From contig OZ038531.1 in assembly GCA_964036665.1 (NCBI GenBank), forward strand, positions 6,572,168-6,636,167: 64,000 nucleotides of DNA, given 5' to 3'. Shown piece by piece: positions 22,413-32,717 of the stretch. Source of the DNA: Gordius sp. MW1. Lineage: Eukaryota; Nematomorpha; Gordioida; Gordea; Gordiidae. Below the pieces are notes generated by a model that had not been told where the DNA came from, did not search any database, and saw only the letters and a list, made by a program, of their open reading frames with translations. The translations under genes were made by a program, and so were the position numbers. Each line of letters opens with the position of its first letter. Within the stretch, counting starts at the first letter, position 1.

Positions 22413-23606
22413 CAGAGACCAGATTGCCCGGCCCGCTGCCCGACCCGGCCCGTTCGGGCGGGCCCGGGCGGGCGCGTTTTACTTTTCGGGCGGCCCGGGC
22501 GGGCACGCTTTGATAAGATTCGGGCATAAATAAATTATTGTAGGGCTAGGGTAGGGTGTGACTTTTTATATAAAATGGATTATTTTTGAAAATTTCTAGC
22601 TAGATTGAATTGCCTTACACAGCTTCACCTTTAACACTTCAGAGGTCGGGTGGGGTTATAATGGTAATGACCCCAAGCCGTTTAAAAATGCTGTGCAAAA
22701 TAAATTCGTTTTCTATAATTATAGGCATAAAATTAAAACCACTTGATCAAAGACAAATTAATATATTAACAAATTTTGACAAGTTTAAATTATAAAATAT
22801 CTAAGTTATAGCTATTAGTTTGGGGTAATTAATACCCCAAATACCATCCGTGTTAACATTTTTGACCCAACCTCTGAAGTGTTAACCAAACCACACTTGT
22901 AATAATATGAAAGATGCATATTTTTATCCCTCCATGACCGTGGGCTCAACACAACACAATTTGATTGATTCGAAATGCTAATTAAAATTCTATTTTTTTA
23001 GTGTGCTTTATTAAGGGCCGGGCATTCTTCTGATCTCTGTCTGTACCCTTTATTTAACCCTTGTTGAGAGTATCGCATTTTTAATGAATTTGTTGAATAT
23101 TTACTTTACTATTACTTTTACGTCCTTTCCTTTTTTTATTGCTAACTAACGAACGCATGTGCTGTGCGTGCACGTGCAGTCTAGACAAACATCCAACTCT
23201 CTTAAAAACGTTTTCATATTCATTTTCATTCTACTAAATTTAATCGCTTCGCTATTATTTTCTTTTTCACATTTACTTTACAGTATTTAATCCATTCAAT
23301 TTCAAGTAAGTCTCGTGGTATTTCAATTTAAAGTGTTCATTTGTGTGATATCCTGCATTTTTTTATTTTTTAACATGTTTAATAATAAAAAGTGTAATAC
23401 TTTTACTTGCGCTTCGGGCCGGGCCGGGCGGGCATTTCGGGCAGCTCTTGCGCTTCGGGCCGGGCGGGCATTTCGGGGAGTTCTTGCGCTTCGGGCCTGG
23501 CCGGGCGGACACTGAAAAGGGTTCGGGCGGGCCGGGCGGGCAATTTAATCATAAAATCAAATCGGGCCGGGTTCGGGCAAAAAAATTTAAACAAATCTGA
23601 CCTCTG
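22413..23606. mobile_element. non-autonomous hAT with GC-rich subterminal repeats
   Basis: Ends are CAGAGACCAGATTG on the left and, inverted, CAGAGGTCAGATTTG on the right. They are flanked by the 8-bp duplication ATATCTAA (22405-22412 and 23607-23614). Both ends carry clusters of GGGCCGGGCGGGC-type motifs (22430-22530 and 23405-23575), strikingly GC-rich in this AT-rich window. No transposase is visible. It is inserted at the end of a FLYWCH domain and itself hosts a small TTAA element. Confidence 0.9.
22635..22881. mobile_element. 247-base MITE flanked by TTAA
   Basis: Inverted ends CACTTCAGAGGTCGGGTGGG and CCCAACCTCTGAAGTG, with TTAA on both sides (22631-22634, 22882-22885), the target used by piggyBac-type transposases. 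A longer relative lies at 51213-52545. Inserted in the hAT element around it. Confidence 0.8.
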
Positions 23607-23780
23607 ATATCTAAATGTGCTTTGGTAACAAAATATTTGGTCCCATACTTTATTGCTCTCCCTTTACAATTTGAATTACGGCATCTAAGGTAGATTTGAC
23701 CGTTTTTTCCTTCATTGTATTTTACATAATAAAAATTTTGATAAAAAAAAAGTTCTTTCTTCCTCTGAGTTAACATACCT
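23607..23780 (-). pseudogene. FLYWCH zinc-finger fragment, minus copy
   Basis: The minus strand reads FYYVKYNEGKNGQIYLRC, then R-N-S-N-C-K-G-R-A-I and VTKAHLD: a FLYWCH finger without an obvious break until the hAT insertion cuts in at its C-terminal end. It is the N-terminal DNA-binding part of the minus MULE copy whose catalytic part lies at 20083-21050. Confidence 0.8.
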
Positions 23781-23941
23781 ATAATAAAGATATTAAAAAC
23801 CATAATTTCCAATATACTAGTTTTACGAAACAAATATAGAAAATTCCAATGATTTGCTATAATCTATTTTAATTTTATCACACATCATTTAACAGATAAA
23901 CTTACAGCAGTTAAATTTGAAATTTGTCGCTTCTAAATTTT

Positions 23942-24058
23942 AATGATGATGTGATGATCAATTCTCGATGAACTCGTGATATGTTGATGATGAGTTGCCA
24001 AGGAAACGTTCATCACCATATCACGAGTTCATCACGAATTGATCATCACATCATCACT
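23942..24058. repeat. hairpin of MULE ends, head to head
   Basis: The two halves (23942-23998 and 24001-24058) are inverted copies rich in GATGATGTGATGATC-type motifs. They lie exactly between the two divergent FLYWCH fragments, so they are probably the terminal inverted repeats of two abutting MULE copies. Confidence 0.7.
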
Positions 24059-24136
24059 AATTTTTTCAAATTCTAGTTTTATTTAGTATTTCGTCAAACA
24101 AGTTTATTTAAAATTAAGTTTTAATATTTTTATTAT

Positions 24137-24320
24137 AGGTATGTTGACTCAGAGGAAGAAACAACTTTTTTTCATGAAAATTTTTATTACATTAAATACA
24201 ATGAAAGAAAAAATTCTCAAATATACCTTAGATGCCGTAATTAACATTGTACAGGGAGAGCAATCAAGTTTAGGACCACGTATTTTGTTACCAAAGAACA
24301 TTTAGATATACCACATAAAA
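24137..24320 (+). pseudogene. FLYWCH zinc-finger fragment, plus copy
   Basis: The plus strand reads FHENFYYIKYNERKNSQIYL, then R-C-R-N, an in-frame stop, H-C-T-G-R-A-I, and VTKEHLDIPHK. It mirrors the minus fragment at 23607-23780 and is the N-terminal part of the plus MULE copy that ends near 25345. Confidence 0.8.
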
Positions 24321-24637
24321 GTATAATATTTTATAGTCCATAATTTTATATATCTATTTTATAGCAGGGTTAACACAAGCAATTAAGATTCCAAGTTTAG
24401 TAGTAAATGTAACAAGTTCAATCTTAACTTCTTCCATTCCTTCCAATGAAAGTAAATTTATGTGTTTTTTTTAATCTTTATAATAGTAAATGTGACAAGT
24501 TCTATTTTAACTTCATCTTCAAATATTCGAGGTGAATTTTCTTGTTAATTATATCAATTTAAAATTTATAGTCCTCAGTTTTGAGAACTTTAGAACTTCA
24601 TTAAATGCTAGTAATCAATGTATTTCAAGTTCTAGTC

Positions 24638-25040
24638 TGTCTGCTGGAGGATTGTCTTCAACAATAAATAAGTTTCCAAGTAATTTTATGTTTAAGTTTT
24701 TTATTTTTTTCTTTATCTTATATTTCAAGTTTCAGTCTCTCTGCTGGAGCATTATCCTCAATAACAAATATATTACCAAGTAATTTTATGTTTAAGTTTT
24801 TTAATTTTTTACGTTAGCTTATATTTCAAGTTCGTCTCTCTGCTGGAGCATTATCCTCAATAACAAATATATTACCAAGTAATTTTATGTTTAAGTTTTT
24901 TAATTTTTTACTTTAGCTTATATTTCAAGTTCCAGTCTGGCTGCTGGAGCAATGTCCTCAATAACAAATATATTACTAAGTATTTTTTGTTTCAGTTTTT
25001 TACTTTAGCTTATATTTCAAGTTCCAGTCTGTCTGCTGGA
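24638..25040 (+). repeat. tandem repeat, unit about 90-100 bases
   Basis: AGT(T)CTGTCTGCTGGA recurs at about 24640, 24730, 24830, 24920 and 25025, followed each time by TCCTCAATAACAAATATATT and AAGTAATTTTATGTTTAAG. It replaces the catalytic middle of the plus MULE copy. Confidence 0.8.
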
Positions 25041-25345
25041 AATAATAACCACTTAGAAGGCTACCACAACAGCCTAAAAATCCTTGTGGGCCACGCTCAC
25101 CCAACAATCTATGAGTTTATTTATTGTTTAATAGTCTTCAATCCAATTGTGATATTAATTTGTTACAAATCACATAGGGAAAGCAAGTGTTTTCTGTTAA
25201 TATAAAATACCATAGTATAAATTCTAATATAAATCGCTTGCGTGATTTATACCTTGTAAATGAAATCGAATTGTTTGAGTATTTAGATGAAATATCTAAA
25301 TATGTTGTTACAATCGCATCGCGCATCACCCGTATTGTAATAAAA
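25041..25345 (+). pseudogene. MULE transposase C-terminal remnant, plus copy
   Basis: The plus strand encodes NNNHLEGYHNSLKILVGHAH and PTIYEFIYCLIVFNP, matching the NN-LEG-HN-F--LV-HP-I--FI region near the end of MULE transposases. A further stretch (LRDLYLVNEIELFEYLDEI) follows after a break. Inverted relative of 20083-20350. Confidence 0.8.
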
Positions 25346-25349
25346 AATA

Positions 25350-27894
25350 TTGCTATATGATTTAAATAAAATTCGCAAAATTGTTTTTAGCATTTTTAAG
25401 ATGTTTTATTTAAATGTAAAATAGGATTAATAGATTTAGCTAACATTTAAATTATTCAATATTGGAGCTTTAATTAATGGAAATTAAATTGAATAAAATC
25501 CAATAAAATATAAATGAAATATGAGAAAGTACAGTTGACGATATGCATTTTTAGCATTAAAATTATAAATTTGAGCTAAGTGACGAGAGTATTTCGACTT
25601 AAAGGCATAGTTGACGAGAAAATATAAAATTATTACTTTAAATAAATTGTGCCATTATAACCTCGTAAAATTATATAAGAGTGGATTTATTGCTCAATTT
25701 AAGGCGTATTTTTTTATCAACAATCAATAAAATGAGAATGTTTTTAAATATATAGTGAAAATCATACAAAATGAACTTAAAATGGTTATATTCTACTAAT
25801 TTACATCAATTTATAAGGATATAACAAGTTTTAAATGGGTTTGAAAAAACAAACAAGAAGGCGGACGACCGGAAATAGAATTTCTAGCTATCCAAGATGT
25901 CGGAAGATATGATATAAGCTTCAATACGAACTTGACTTGTTGGCGTTGTTGGTCATTTACTCTACTTGTGTTGATTACAAATCGGCGTAGTCCACTTGAG
26001 AGAAGGATCATTAGAATTGTAAGGGATTTTATGTGCGATTGGTCTTAGGGAAGGGAGGAGTTAGAATGTGTATAAAAATAGTTGCGGTAATATAAACAAA
26101 ATACATAAAATATAAAAAACGAAATGAACCAAATTATAAAAATGAGCTATTTTAATATAAAATCGAGAAGATCTTCCAAAAGTTGTCAAAAATCCGCCAA
26201 CCATGTAAAATATTTTTGGCATAATCACATAATAAAGAGGATGTGGATGTTCAGTGAGGTGGCGAACGTCTTTCTAACTACTAAAAATATGTTAAAATCT
26301 GTTTACCAAAGGTGCCCAAACACAAAGCGTCCTAAGGGATAAAAATTTTTAGAGTTGGCTTTGTATTTGTTGATTTTCAGCTCCTCAGCAAGAAATAAAA
26401 AATTGCATTTTTTGGATGATATTCAGTCTTTTTATCTTACATTATTATTAGGCAAAAGGCACATCTTTCTTTTAAGATATCTTTTGAGAAATTTTCCTCT
26501 TTAATTATATTATTTACTGGGTATATATAAATTATATTTTAATTTCATGATTATTCATGTGCTTATATATATCTGTAGTAATTTTTTTAATTATATTAAA
26601 AATGATTCTACATTTGATTGTTAGCATGATTTAAAAGAGAATTTTTTTTAATGGCTGAAAAGTATAAAGTAAAAAAATTAATATGTATAATAAGTTAAGA
26701 CCTACAAATGCAGTTGAAGTTGAAGGAGAGACTTATGGTACATTCATAGGCGTAGCCGCCGTTGGAATTTGAGGGGGGCAATATTAATTTGGGGTAAAAT
26801 ATTAGATTGGCATTCGCAGTAACAATAAGGCTCAAGGTCAATAAATTTTTGTATATAGATGTATTACCGGTGATAAATAAAGACATAACAAAGAAAAATG
26901 ATTTAATGTAATATTGAACTTAGGATTAACAATTCCGATGTGCATTTATATTTCAATATTACACTAAAACAATTATTAATTACCCCACAATTATGTGGGT
27001 TATAGAGTTTTATCCTTAACCACCATAAAAGTAATTTGATCAAAATTTGAACAACTGTGGATTCAAATTTTCAAAGAACACGATAGATACGCATTACGTC
27101 ATGAGGTTGCTTTTGATTGACGTTTTATTAAACGTCAAAACGTATAAAACTAAATAACTTGACCGTCTTATTACTTAGAGATTTCGAATATAGTTTAAAA
27201 CCTAGGCTCAGACCTACCAAATATTCGCAGAAATTTCCATCTAAATCGGTCCAGCCGTTTCGGAGGAGTTTAATAACAAACACCGTTTCACGTGATTTTT
27301 ATATATTAGATGTTACACTAAGTTACACTATAATATTTAACATAATTTTAAGTATTAGGTTAACGCATTTTGCATCTAATTTGATAAAATCCTACACAGT
27401 AGTAATTGATTTCATATCATCAGATTTTATATAGCACTGTATACTTAAGTTCATAAACAACTTTTTTTAGTATGCCTATGTATAATAACTTACACTATAA
27501 CATCGAATTTAAATTTAACTTAAGTTCATAAACCACTTTTTTTATTTATATATATCTATGTTACACTATTTAACACAATTTCTAACACATTTTGTTTTTA
27601 ATTTTATAGCAATTGATAACCTTAAAACTTCATGTCTTTCGATTGCCTGAATACTCAACTTCATAAACCTTCATAAACCACCTTTTTATTAATTTTGAAT
27701 GTGTTTTTATATACTACTTCATTTAATTCATATATAGTTACTTATGGGTATTTTATTTAAATCTGGTATAAACTATTCTTTGATTTCTATAATTTATACA
27801 TTATATTATAAGTGTAACATTTTTTTTCAATCAAATCATACATTAGTTTCATACATTAAGTTTTTCTTCTTTCGGTTGTCCTTTTGGGCATGAA
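25350..27894. other. AT-rich region with scattered repeat remnants
   Basis: GTTGACGAGA motifs at 25535-25620 and a diverged relative of 18890-18960 at 25858-25930 echo the other side of the MULE pair. 27185-27310 is a dispersed-repeat remnant listed separately. No coding gene is recognised. Confidence 0.5.
27185..27310 (+). repeat. dispersed repeat with ATCGGTCCAGCCGTTT core
   Basis: Contains AAATCGGTCCAGCCGTTTCG, then GGAGGAGTTTAATAACAAACA and a TTTTTATATATTAGAT end. I recall this consensus from many arthropod genomes, where it marks the end of dispersed elements; the class is not certain to me. Confidence 0.45.
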
Positions 27895-28110
27895 TCATAT
27901 AAACATATGGATGTGTCTTCAATGTGTTGCCATTGATATATTTTCAAAGAGAATAAGTCTATATTCGAGAAATGTTCTTATAGCAAGACGTATAAAAGCT
28001 TAATAATCATATTTAATTATTTATCATTACTAATCAATTAATTAGGTTGGCTAAGAGAAATATAATTTTGTTTAATGTTTTTAAGTAATTTATTCATAAT
28101 AAATTATACA

Positions 28111-28256
28111 TTAGAATAGCCGGGGGGGGGGCGATTACGAAAAAAAATTTTAGTGCAAAATCTTTGAAAAATTTAAAAAAATTATGTTTTGCCCCCCCCT
28201 CTAATTGAACTTAACGTTTTGCCCCCCCCCCGATTCAAAACCTGGCTACGCCCATG
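28111..28256. mobile_element. C/G-rich MITE with GGCGTAGCCAGG-type ends
   Basis: Right end CCTGGCTACGCCCATG with a degenerate inverted left end. Flanked by AAATTATACA and AAATTATATA (10-base near duplication). Sister insertions at 32051-32221, 44219-44381 and 58436-58569. The copy at 58436 sits in the same place of repeat X, so it inserted before X was copied. Confidence 0.7.
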
Positions 28257-28840
28257 AAATTATATATTTAAGTATTTTTTAATTAAAAATATATTGCAAC
28301 TAATTTTAGAGGTATAATAAAACTGTTAACTATTTAATGAAAATTTAAGACTACGTAATATAATATTTATAGTAACATGTAGGATATATTCTCACTTTGG
28401 GCGGTTTTAAATCTAGATATTTAGTTTGGATACTTTGTTCGCAGTGTTTAGTAGGGGAGGGGTGGAAAGAAGCGAGCAACATTTATTTCTTCGATATGAT
28501 AGGAGGGGAGGGATGTCATAAGTGTTTTGTTTGTTAATCAGTGTGACATCAACAACAATCGACCTTCCGCCTTTCCTTCTAAAGCGCCATATGTAATAAT
28601 TTTAAACTTGAGATTTGAGAATAAGTACTTAGTGAATTCGTTTATGAAGTAAGACAGTTCAAAAATGGCCTTTACACTTAAAATAATTTAACAAAAAAAT
28701 TTGTTGCTATTACAAAGAAAGTTTTTTTGAGTTATTAATGCATAAAATTAATTTAATTATTTTAGAGTAATTGTGATATGGGCTCAAAGTAAGAGCAATT
28801 TTAATTGATATAAATTTCAAGTCTTGTAAAGGGTACATAA

Positions 28841-28913
28841 TTGGAGGGGGCTCTGAGCTTGCTTACCCCTTCCGCGGGTCAGCCTGGTATTGCAGTACAT
28901 CGAGGAATGGTCC
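28841..28913 (+). ncRNA. U2 snRNA 3' fragment
   Basis: Matches stem-loops III-IV of U2 snRNA, including GAGCTTGCT and CCTGGTATTGCAGTAC. The 5' half (branch-point recognition, Sm site) is missing, so this is a fragment and not a functional spliceosomal RNA gene. Confidence 0.85.
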
Positions 28914-28937
28914 AAAACACAATTAAACCAATTTAGT

Positions 28938-28939
<2 letters not shown>

Positions 28940-28989
<50 letters not shown>

Positions 28990-31900
28990 CAATTAATATA
29001 TTTTTTATTATGCAAGATTTACATTAAATGAAACTAAAAACAACATAAAAATCATAGAGGTAAACATTCAAAAATTGCCATAGCGTTGTAATGGCAAATA
29101 ATCATTCCGATTTTCTGTTTTATAAAAAAAGTTTCCCTTTTGTCAAGGGTATTGGCAGCTATGCGGCGTCCCAATTCCTTCAGGAGGGCTTGGGTTTTAG
29201 GACCTATTGTAGTGAGGGTAGTGGTCACTATGGGGGAGAAAAGGAGTGAGGAATTAAGTTCTGCGTATTTAGCGGATTTTAATCTTTCAGAATCAACAAG
29301 GGGGTCTTTGTTTTGGTTTGAGGGAGCAAAGGCATCCGGACAAGTGTAGTCCCAAGCTAGGCATAGCCCTTTTGCCCATGGGATGAGGGTCTGTCCATCA
29401 GGTCTCTTCTTGTCGCTAAGGCAAAGACCATTAGGCTCCAATTGGGAAGGAAAGCCCGCCTTTTTGAATGTCTTCTGTAGAAGAGCGTTAACGGATGTGT
29501 GCCGTAGAAATCTGGCCTTATTAAATTTGCAATGCAGGCCGTGGTGACCTTTTGTACCAACGGATGAGCCACATAAGTTGCATTGATGAGAGGCAACTAT
29601 ATCGCATCCTAGGCGGAGCCCTGTTGCAATCCTGAACTCGTTGTTGGAGAGTTGAAGGTCATGAGTCCGACTTGGGATGGCCTCCAACCACTCGTGGCCG
29701 GACCTTGATGCGAAACTTCTTAAAGCTGGTAACTCCTCCAACGATGCGCCCGATATAAGAGTTTTAAGGGCATGGTCGTAGAGAGGAGTGTTCCAACTCT
29801 TTTGAGAGTTTATGGTAGGGAATGGAGTGTTAGGGTCGGACAAAGAACTCCACATGTCGAGGGCGATTTGGGTGAAAGGATCTGGTTGATCGATTAGTAT
29901 GTCGATGATTGGTTTGGCTGAAAGTCGACTCGAGATGAAGGCCGACAAAGCTACAAGAGAGGATGATCTCAGGCCCAAACCACCATATTTTGTGGGGAGA
30001 CACGCTTGTTTCCATTGAGACCCAGTAAAAGAAAGGTTTGTGATTTCCTCGACAACGTCTTTGAGTTTTTGGTCGAATAAAGATAGAGCACTGGGATTTA
30101 AGAATGAGGTGGATGACCTGAAGATATGATTTATCTTAGGTAAAGAATAGCAGTTTTTAATTAAAAAGAAAGCCTGGTGGGCTGGCAAGTAAGAAAGGAG
30201 GGGTTTGATTTCTACTAGTTTTTGGATTGTCTCTGTTAATAACTTGTTACAAGGGTGTGAGCCACCTATGGGAGATCCTAAGTGCGTTAGTTCGTTAGGG
30301 TGAATATGTTTGAAAGCGTCAAAGTATGGGTCTAGGCTTAAAGGGTCAGTATTGTTTTTGCAAACCTCGGTCTTGGTATGATTAAGATGGAGACCAATTT
30401 TTGAAGCTTCGACTTCAAGGTATGAAAGGGCTTCTTTGACGTCTTCTGCATTTCCTTTGATGGTACCATCGTCTAGGTACCACAAGTTGAGTGATAGATT
30501 ATATTTAGAGGCTAGGTCTTCGGTCAGGGATTTTATACCTAGGCAGAATAGTAGGGGGCCTAGCGGGTCTCCTTGTTGAATGCCGTCACTCGATGCAATT
30601 ATTTTGGAATTAAAGTTGAGCATGGAAGTAGGAGCGTAGCATGCATTAAGGAAAATGGAGTACTCGGGAAGAAATTTGTAAGCCTCTGTTAAGAAGTGTG
30701 ACCTGTAGATAGTATTAAAGGCGTTTTTGAAGTCGATCTTAGCTAGGATCGAATGGTCGGGATGGGCGAGGGCTATGCGGACAGCGTGAGAGGCGATTTC
30801 ACAACCACACTTGATTCCGAAACCTAGTTGGATGGGAGCTAATTGATCTGCAATGTTGGTTTTTACTCGAGCAATAATTAGTTTGCAGCATAGGCGTCTA
30901 AAAATTGAACCCATGGCTATTGGACGAAGGCCACCATCTGGTTTGGTAAGTGATATTAGGGTGGCCCCAAAAAAATAGGGAGAGATCGCGTCAGGTACTA
31001 AGCCTTTAATAACCTGGTTAAGGAAGATTGCTAGGGTGGATGTGAAGTGGCCAGACCTGTCAATGTGAGGTCTTGTTAATTCTATTAAATGTGAAGCCCG
31101 GAAACCGTCTAAACCAGAACCTACTGAGGATTTTTTAAAAGAACCGATAGCCTCGAGAATTTCATGCGATGTGAAGTCCTTGAAGGGGGAATTGATTGTA
31201 GAGGGAAATTGGGAGCAATTTCTTTCAGGGTGTTTAATTTGTAAATATTCGAAGGTTTCTTGAGTGTCTGGGGAAATTTTGCAGTCTGAATTGGCCAGGC
31301 GAAGAGCACCCTGGATGTCGAAAAGGTTGAGTTTAGCGGAAACCCGTTTGGCTCTTTGTTGAACTGATGTAATCTTATGGATGTGTGGCTCGTAAATAAT
31401 AGGGGGTGATGAAACGTCCCATTTTGCTGAGTTTTGTTTAACCCAGTTCGAAAGGGTACCTTTGTAATTTGATGGTGGTACTGAAAGGACACGGGAAGTA
31501 AATTGAAAAAGGTTGGCCCAATGGAGGGTGCTGCTTGGATCCTTAGAGAGGTTTGAGATGGCATCAGTAAGGGCAATTAGAACTTGATGTCTGGCTCCTT
31601 TAGGGATGTTTTTTAAAATCCTGTTAACAGGGGAATGAGGGATGTCTGAATATGTATTGTTGGTGGTGGTTCCGACCTGGGAGTAGGTATTATGCGATAA
31701 ATGGTTGTGAGTTGAGGTGAGTATAGCTGCTGGATGTTTTCCAGAGCCTGGGCACCTCTGTTTTAATGGACCGTGAACGTGAATCAAATTAGAGAGGGTA
31801 ATTGAAGCTAACCTGTAGCAGACTGGACAGGTTCCGGTTTGGGTTGTGGAGTTTGTGTTGTTCATGTAGAATAATTATGGGTATTTGCTGATTGTGACTG
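28940..31900 (-). mobile_element. non-LTR retrotransposon (LINE) with restriction-like endonuclease
   Basis: A 47-base T run at 28940-28986 is the poly(A) tail on the minus strand. It is followed leftwards-to-start by a short 3' UTR and one long gene (29052-31865). The 5' end is not sharply visible. No clear target duplication could be fixed: AAACACAATT near 28907 and AAACACAATT near 31901 match, but at short length. The insertion lies 26 bases beyond a U2 snRNA 3' fragment. Confidence 0.85.
29052..31865 (-). CDS. LINE polyprotein: zinc finger, reverse transcriptase, zinc knuckle, endonuclease
   Basis: A 937-residue frame without a visible break. Residues 13-38: Cys2-His-Cys finger (C13, C16, H31, C38), probably for nucleic-acid binding. 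Middle: reverse transcriptase with LAKIDFKNAFNTI, GIQQGDPLGPLLF and YLDDG (463-467). C-terminal: knuckle C762-x2-C765-x8-H774-x4-C779, then a restriction-like endonuclease of the PD-(D/E)xK type (RPDG about 821-824, AWDYTC about 837-842). This order (finger, RT, knuckle, endonuclease) is that of R2-like and related LINEs that nick their target and prime reverse transcription there. There is no AP endonuclease at the start. The exact clade is not resolved; the U2-associated group named Utopia is one candidate. The start ATG at 31865 is the first in frame. It appears recently inserted. Confidence 0.85.
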   Translation of the reverse strand: MNNTNSTTQTGTCPVCYRLASITLSNLIHVHGPLKQRCPGSGKHPAAILTSTHNHLSHNTYSQVGTTTNNTYSDIPHSPVNRILKNIPKGARHQVLIALTDAISNLSKDPSSTLHWANLFQFTSRVLSVPPSNYKGTLSNWVKQNSAKWDVSSPPIIYEPHIHKITSVQQRAKRVSAKLNLFDIQGALRLANSDCKISPDTQETFEYLQIKHPERNCSQFPSTINSPFKDFTSHEILEAIGSFKKSSVGSGLDGFRASHLIELTRPHIDRSGHFTSTLAIFLNQVIKGLVPDAISPYFFGATLISLTKPDGGLRPIAMGSIFRRLCCKLIIARVKTNIADQLAPIQLGFGIKCGCEIASHAVRIALAHPDHSILAKIDFKNAFNTIYRSHFLTEAYKFLPEYSIFLNACYAPTSMLNFNSKIIASSDGIQQGDPLGPLLFCLGIKSLTEDLASKYNLSLNLWYLDDGTIKGNAEDVKEALSYLEVEASKIGLHLNHTKTEVCKNNTDPLSLDPYFDAFKHIHPNELTHLGSPIGGSHPCNKLLTETIQKLVEIKPLLSYLPAHQAFFLIKNCYSLPKINHIFRSSTSFLNPSALSLFDQKLKDVVEEITNLSFTGSQWKQACLPTKYGGLGLRSSSLVALSAFISSRLSAKPIIDILIDQPDPFTQIALDMWSSLSDPNTPFPTINSQKSWNTPLYDHALKTLISGASLEELPALRSFASRSGHEWLEAIPSRTHDLQLSNNEFRIATGLRLGCDIVASHQCNLCGSSVGTKGHHGLHCKFNKARFLRHTSVNALLQKTFKKAGFPSQLEPNGLCLSDKKRPDGQTLIPWAKGLCLAWDYTCPDAFAPSNQNKDPLVDSERLKSAKYAELNSSLLFSPIVTTTLTTIGPKTQALLKELGRRIAANTLDKRETFFIKQKIGMIICHYNAMAIFECLPL

Positions 31901-32050
31901 TAAACACAATTTACAAATTGTAGCGTATTTCATTCTAGAATATAGCATAAAATTTTATCTTTGAAAAACTGACTTCTATAAATCATTTATAGAATTGTCC
32001 AAAAGCAAAAGCTTCATTGCAAGCTATATGACAAAGAGATGGAATGAGGC

Positions 32051-32221
32051 ATGGGCGTACCCAGGGGGGGGGGGCAGCCCCCCCCCCCCTACGAACAAAA
32101 AAAATTTTAATGCAAAAACATTGAAAAATTTTAAAAAAATATGTTTTGCCCCCCCCCTCTAAATGAACTTTTAAGCGTTTCCCCCCCCCCCCCCCCTAAT
32201 TCAAAACCTGGGTACGCTCAT
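32051..32221. mobile_element. 171-base MITE with 10-base target duplication
   Basis: Ends ATGGGCGTACCC and GGGTACGCTCAT, long C/G homopolymers inside, flanked by GGAATGAGGC on both sides (32041-32050 and 32222-32231). A 9-11-base duplication is typical of MULE-type insertion. Confidence 0.85.
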
Positions 32222-32717
32222 GGAATGAGGCAAATGTAGATTTAGAAGGAGGGTTTGATGATTAAAATTAACTTGCGGGTTAAACCCCCCCCCCCCCCCC
32301 CAGTGAATTTTTTTTTATATTTGCGCACAAATATTACTGATAATTATAAATCCATGAAACTGAAGATGTTGAAAATCCGTTTTTATCTAAAAATCGTCGA
32401 TATTCATTTTTTCAATCGATATAATTTTTATGTTGTATATTTAATAAAAATAAATATTTGTTGAATACTTTTAGTATTTTTTATTTTTACGCTATTGTCA
32501 CTTTAAACTTTTAGGGATAAAACATTTTATCCAAAAAAAGATAATATAATGCTACTAAAATTTATAATATTCTTATTTTATTTGGTCCATTTATAACATA
32601 CCTAGTAATAATTGTTTATTGGGTTAGAGGGGAAAATGCGATTAAATTGGTTAATTAAGTCAATATATCAAAAAGAGTAGAAAGTAGCTGAGAGATTTCA
32701 TACGTACATAAAAAAAA

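Larger units (their letters stand above)
27895..28939 (+). repeat. repeat family X, copy ending in a U2 fragment
   Basis: Closely similar to 58170-59104, including a small MITE at the same place. It ends with a U2 snRNA 3' fragment and 26 bases of U2 flank (28841-28939), then the poly(T) of the LINE. Parts of the family also form the arms of the 54377-58473 palindrome. Confidence 0.8.

Noticed and set aside
28940-31900. U2-specific insertion of the LINE
   Set aside because: The tail is 26 bases outside U2, within flank of a dispersed repeat. Kept only as a question, not as a call.
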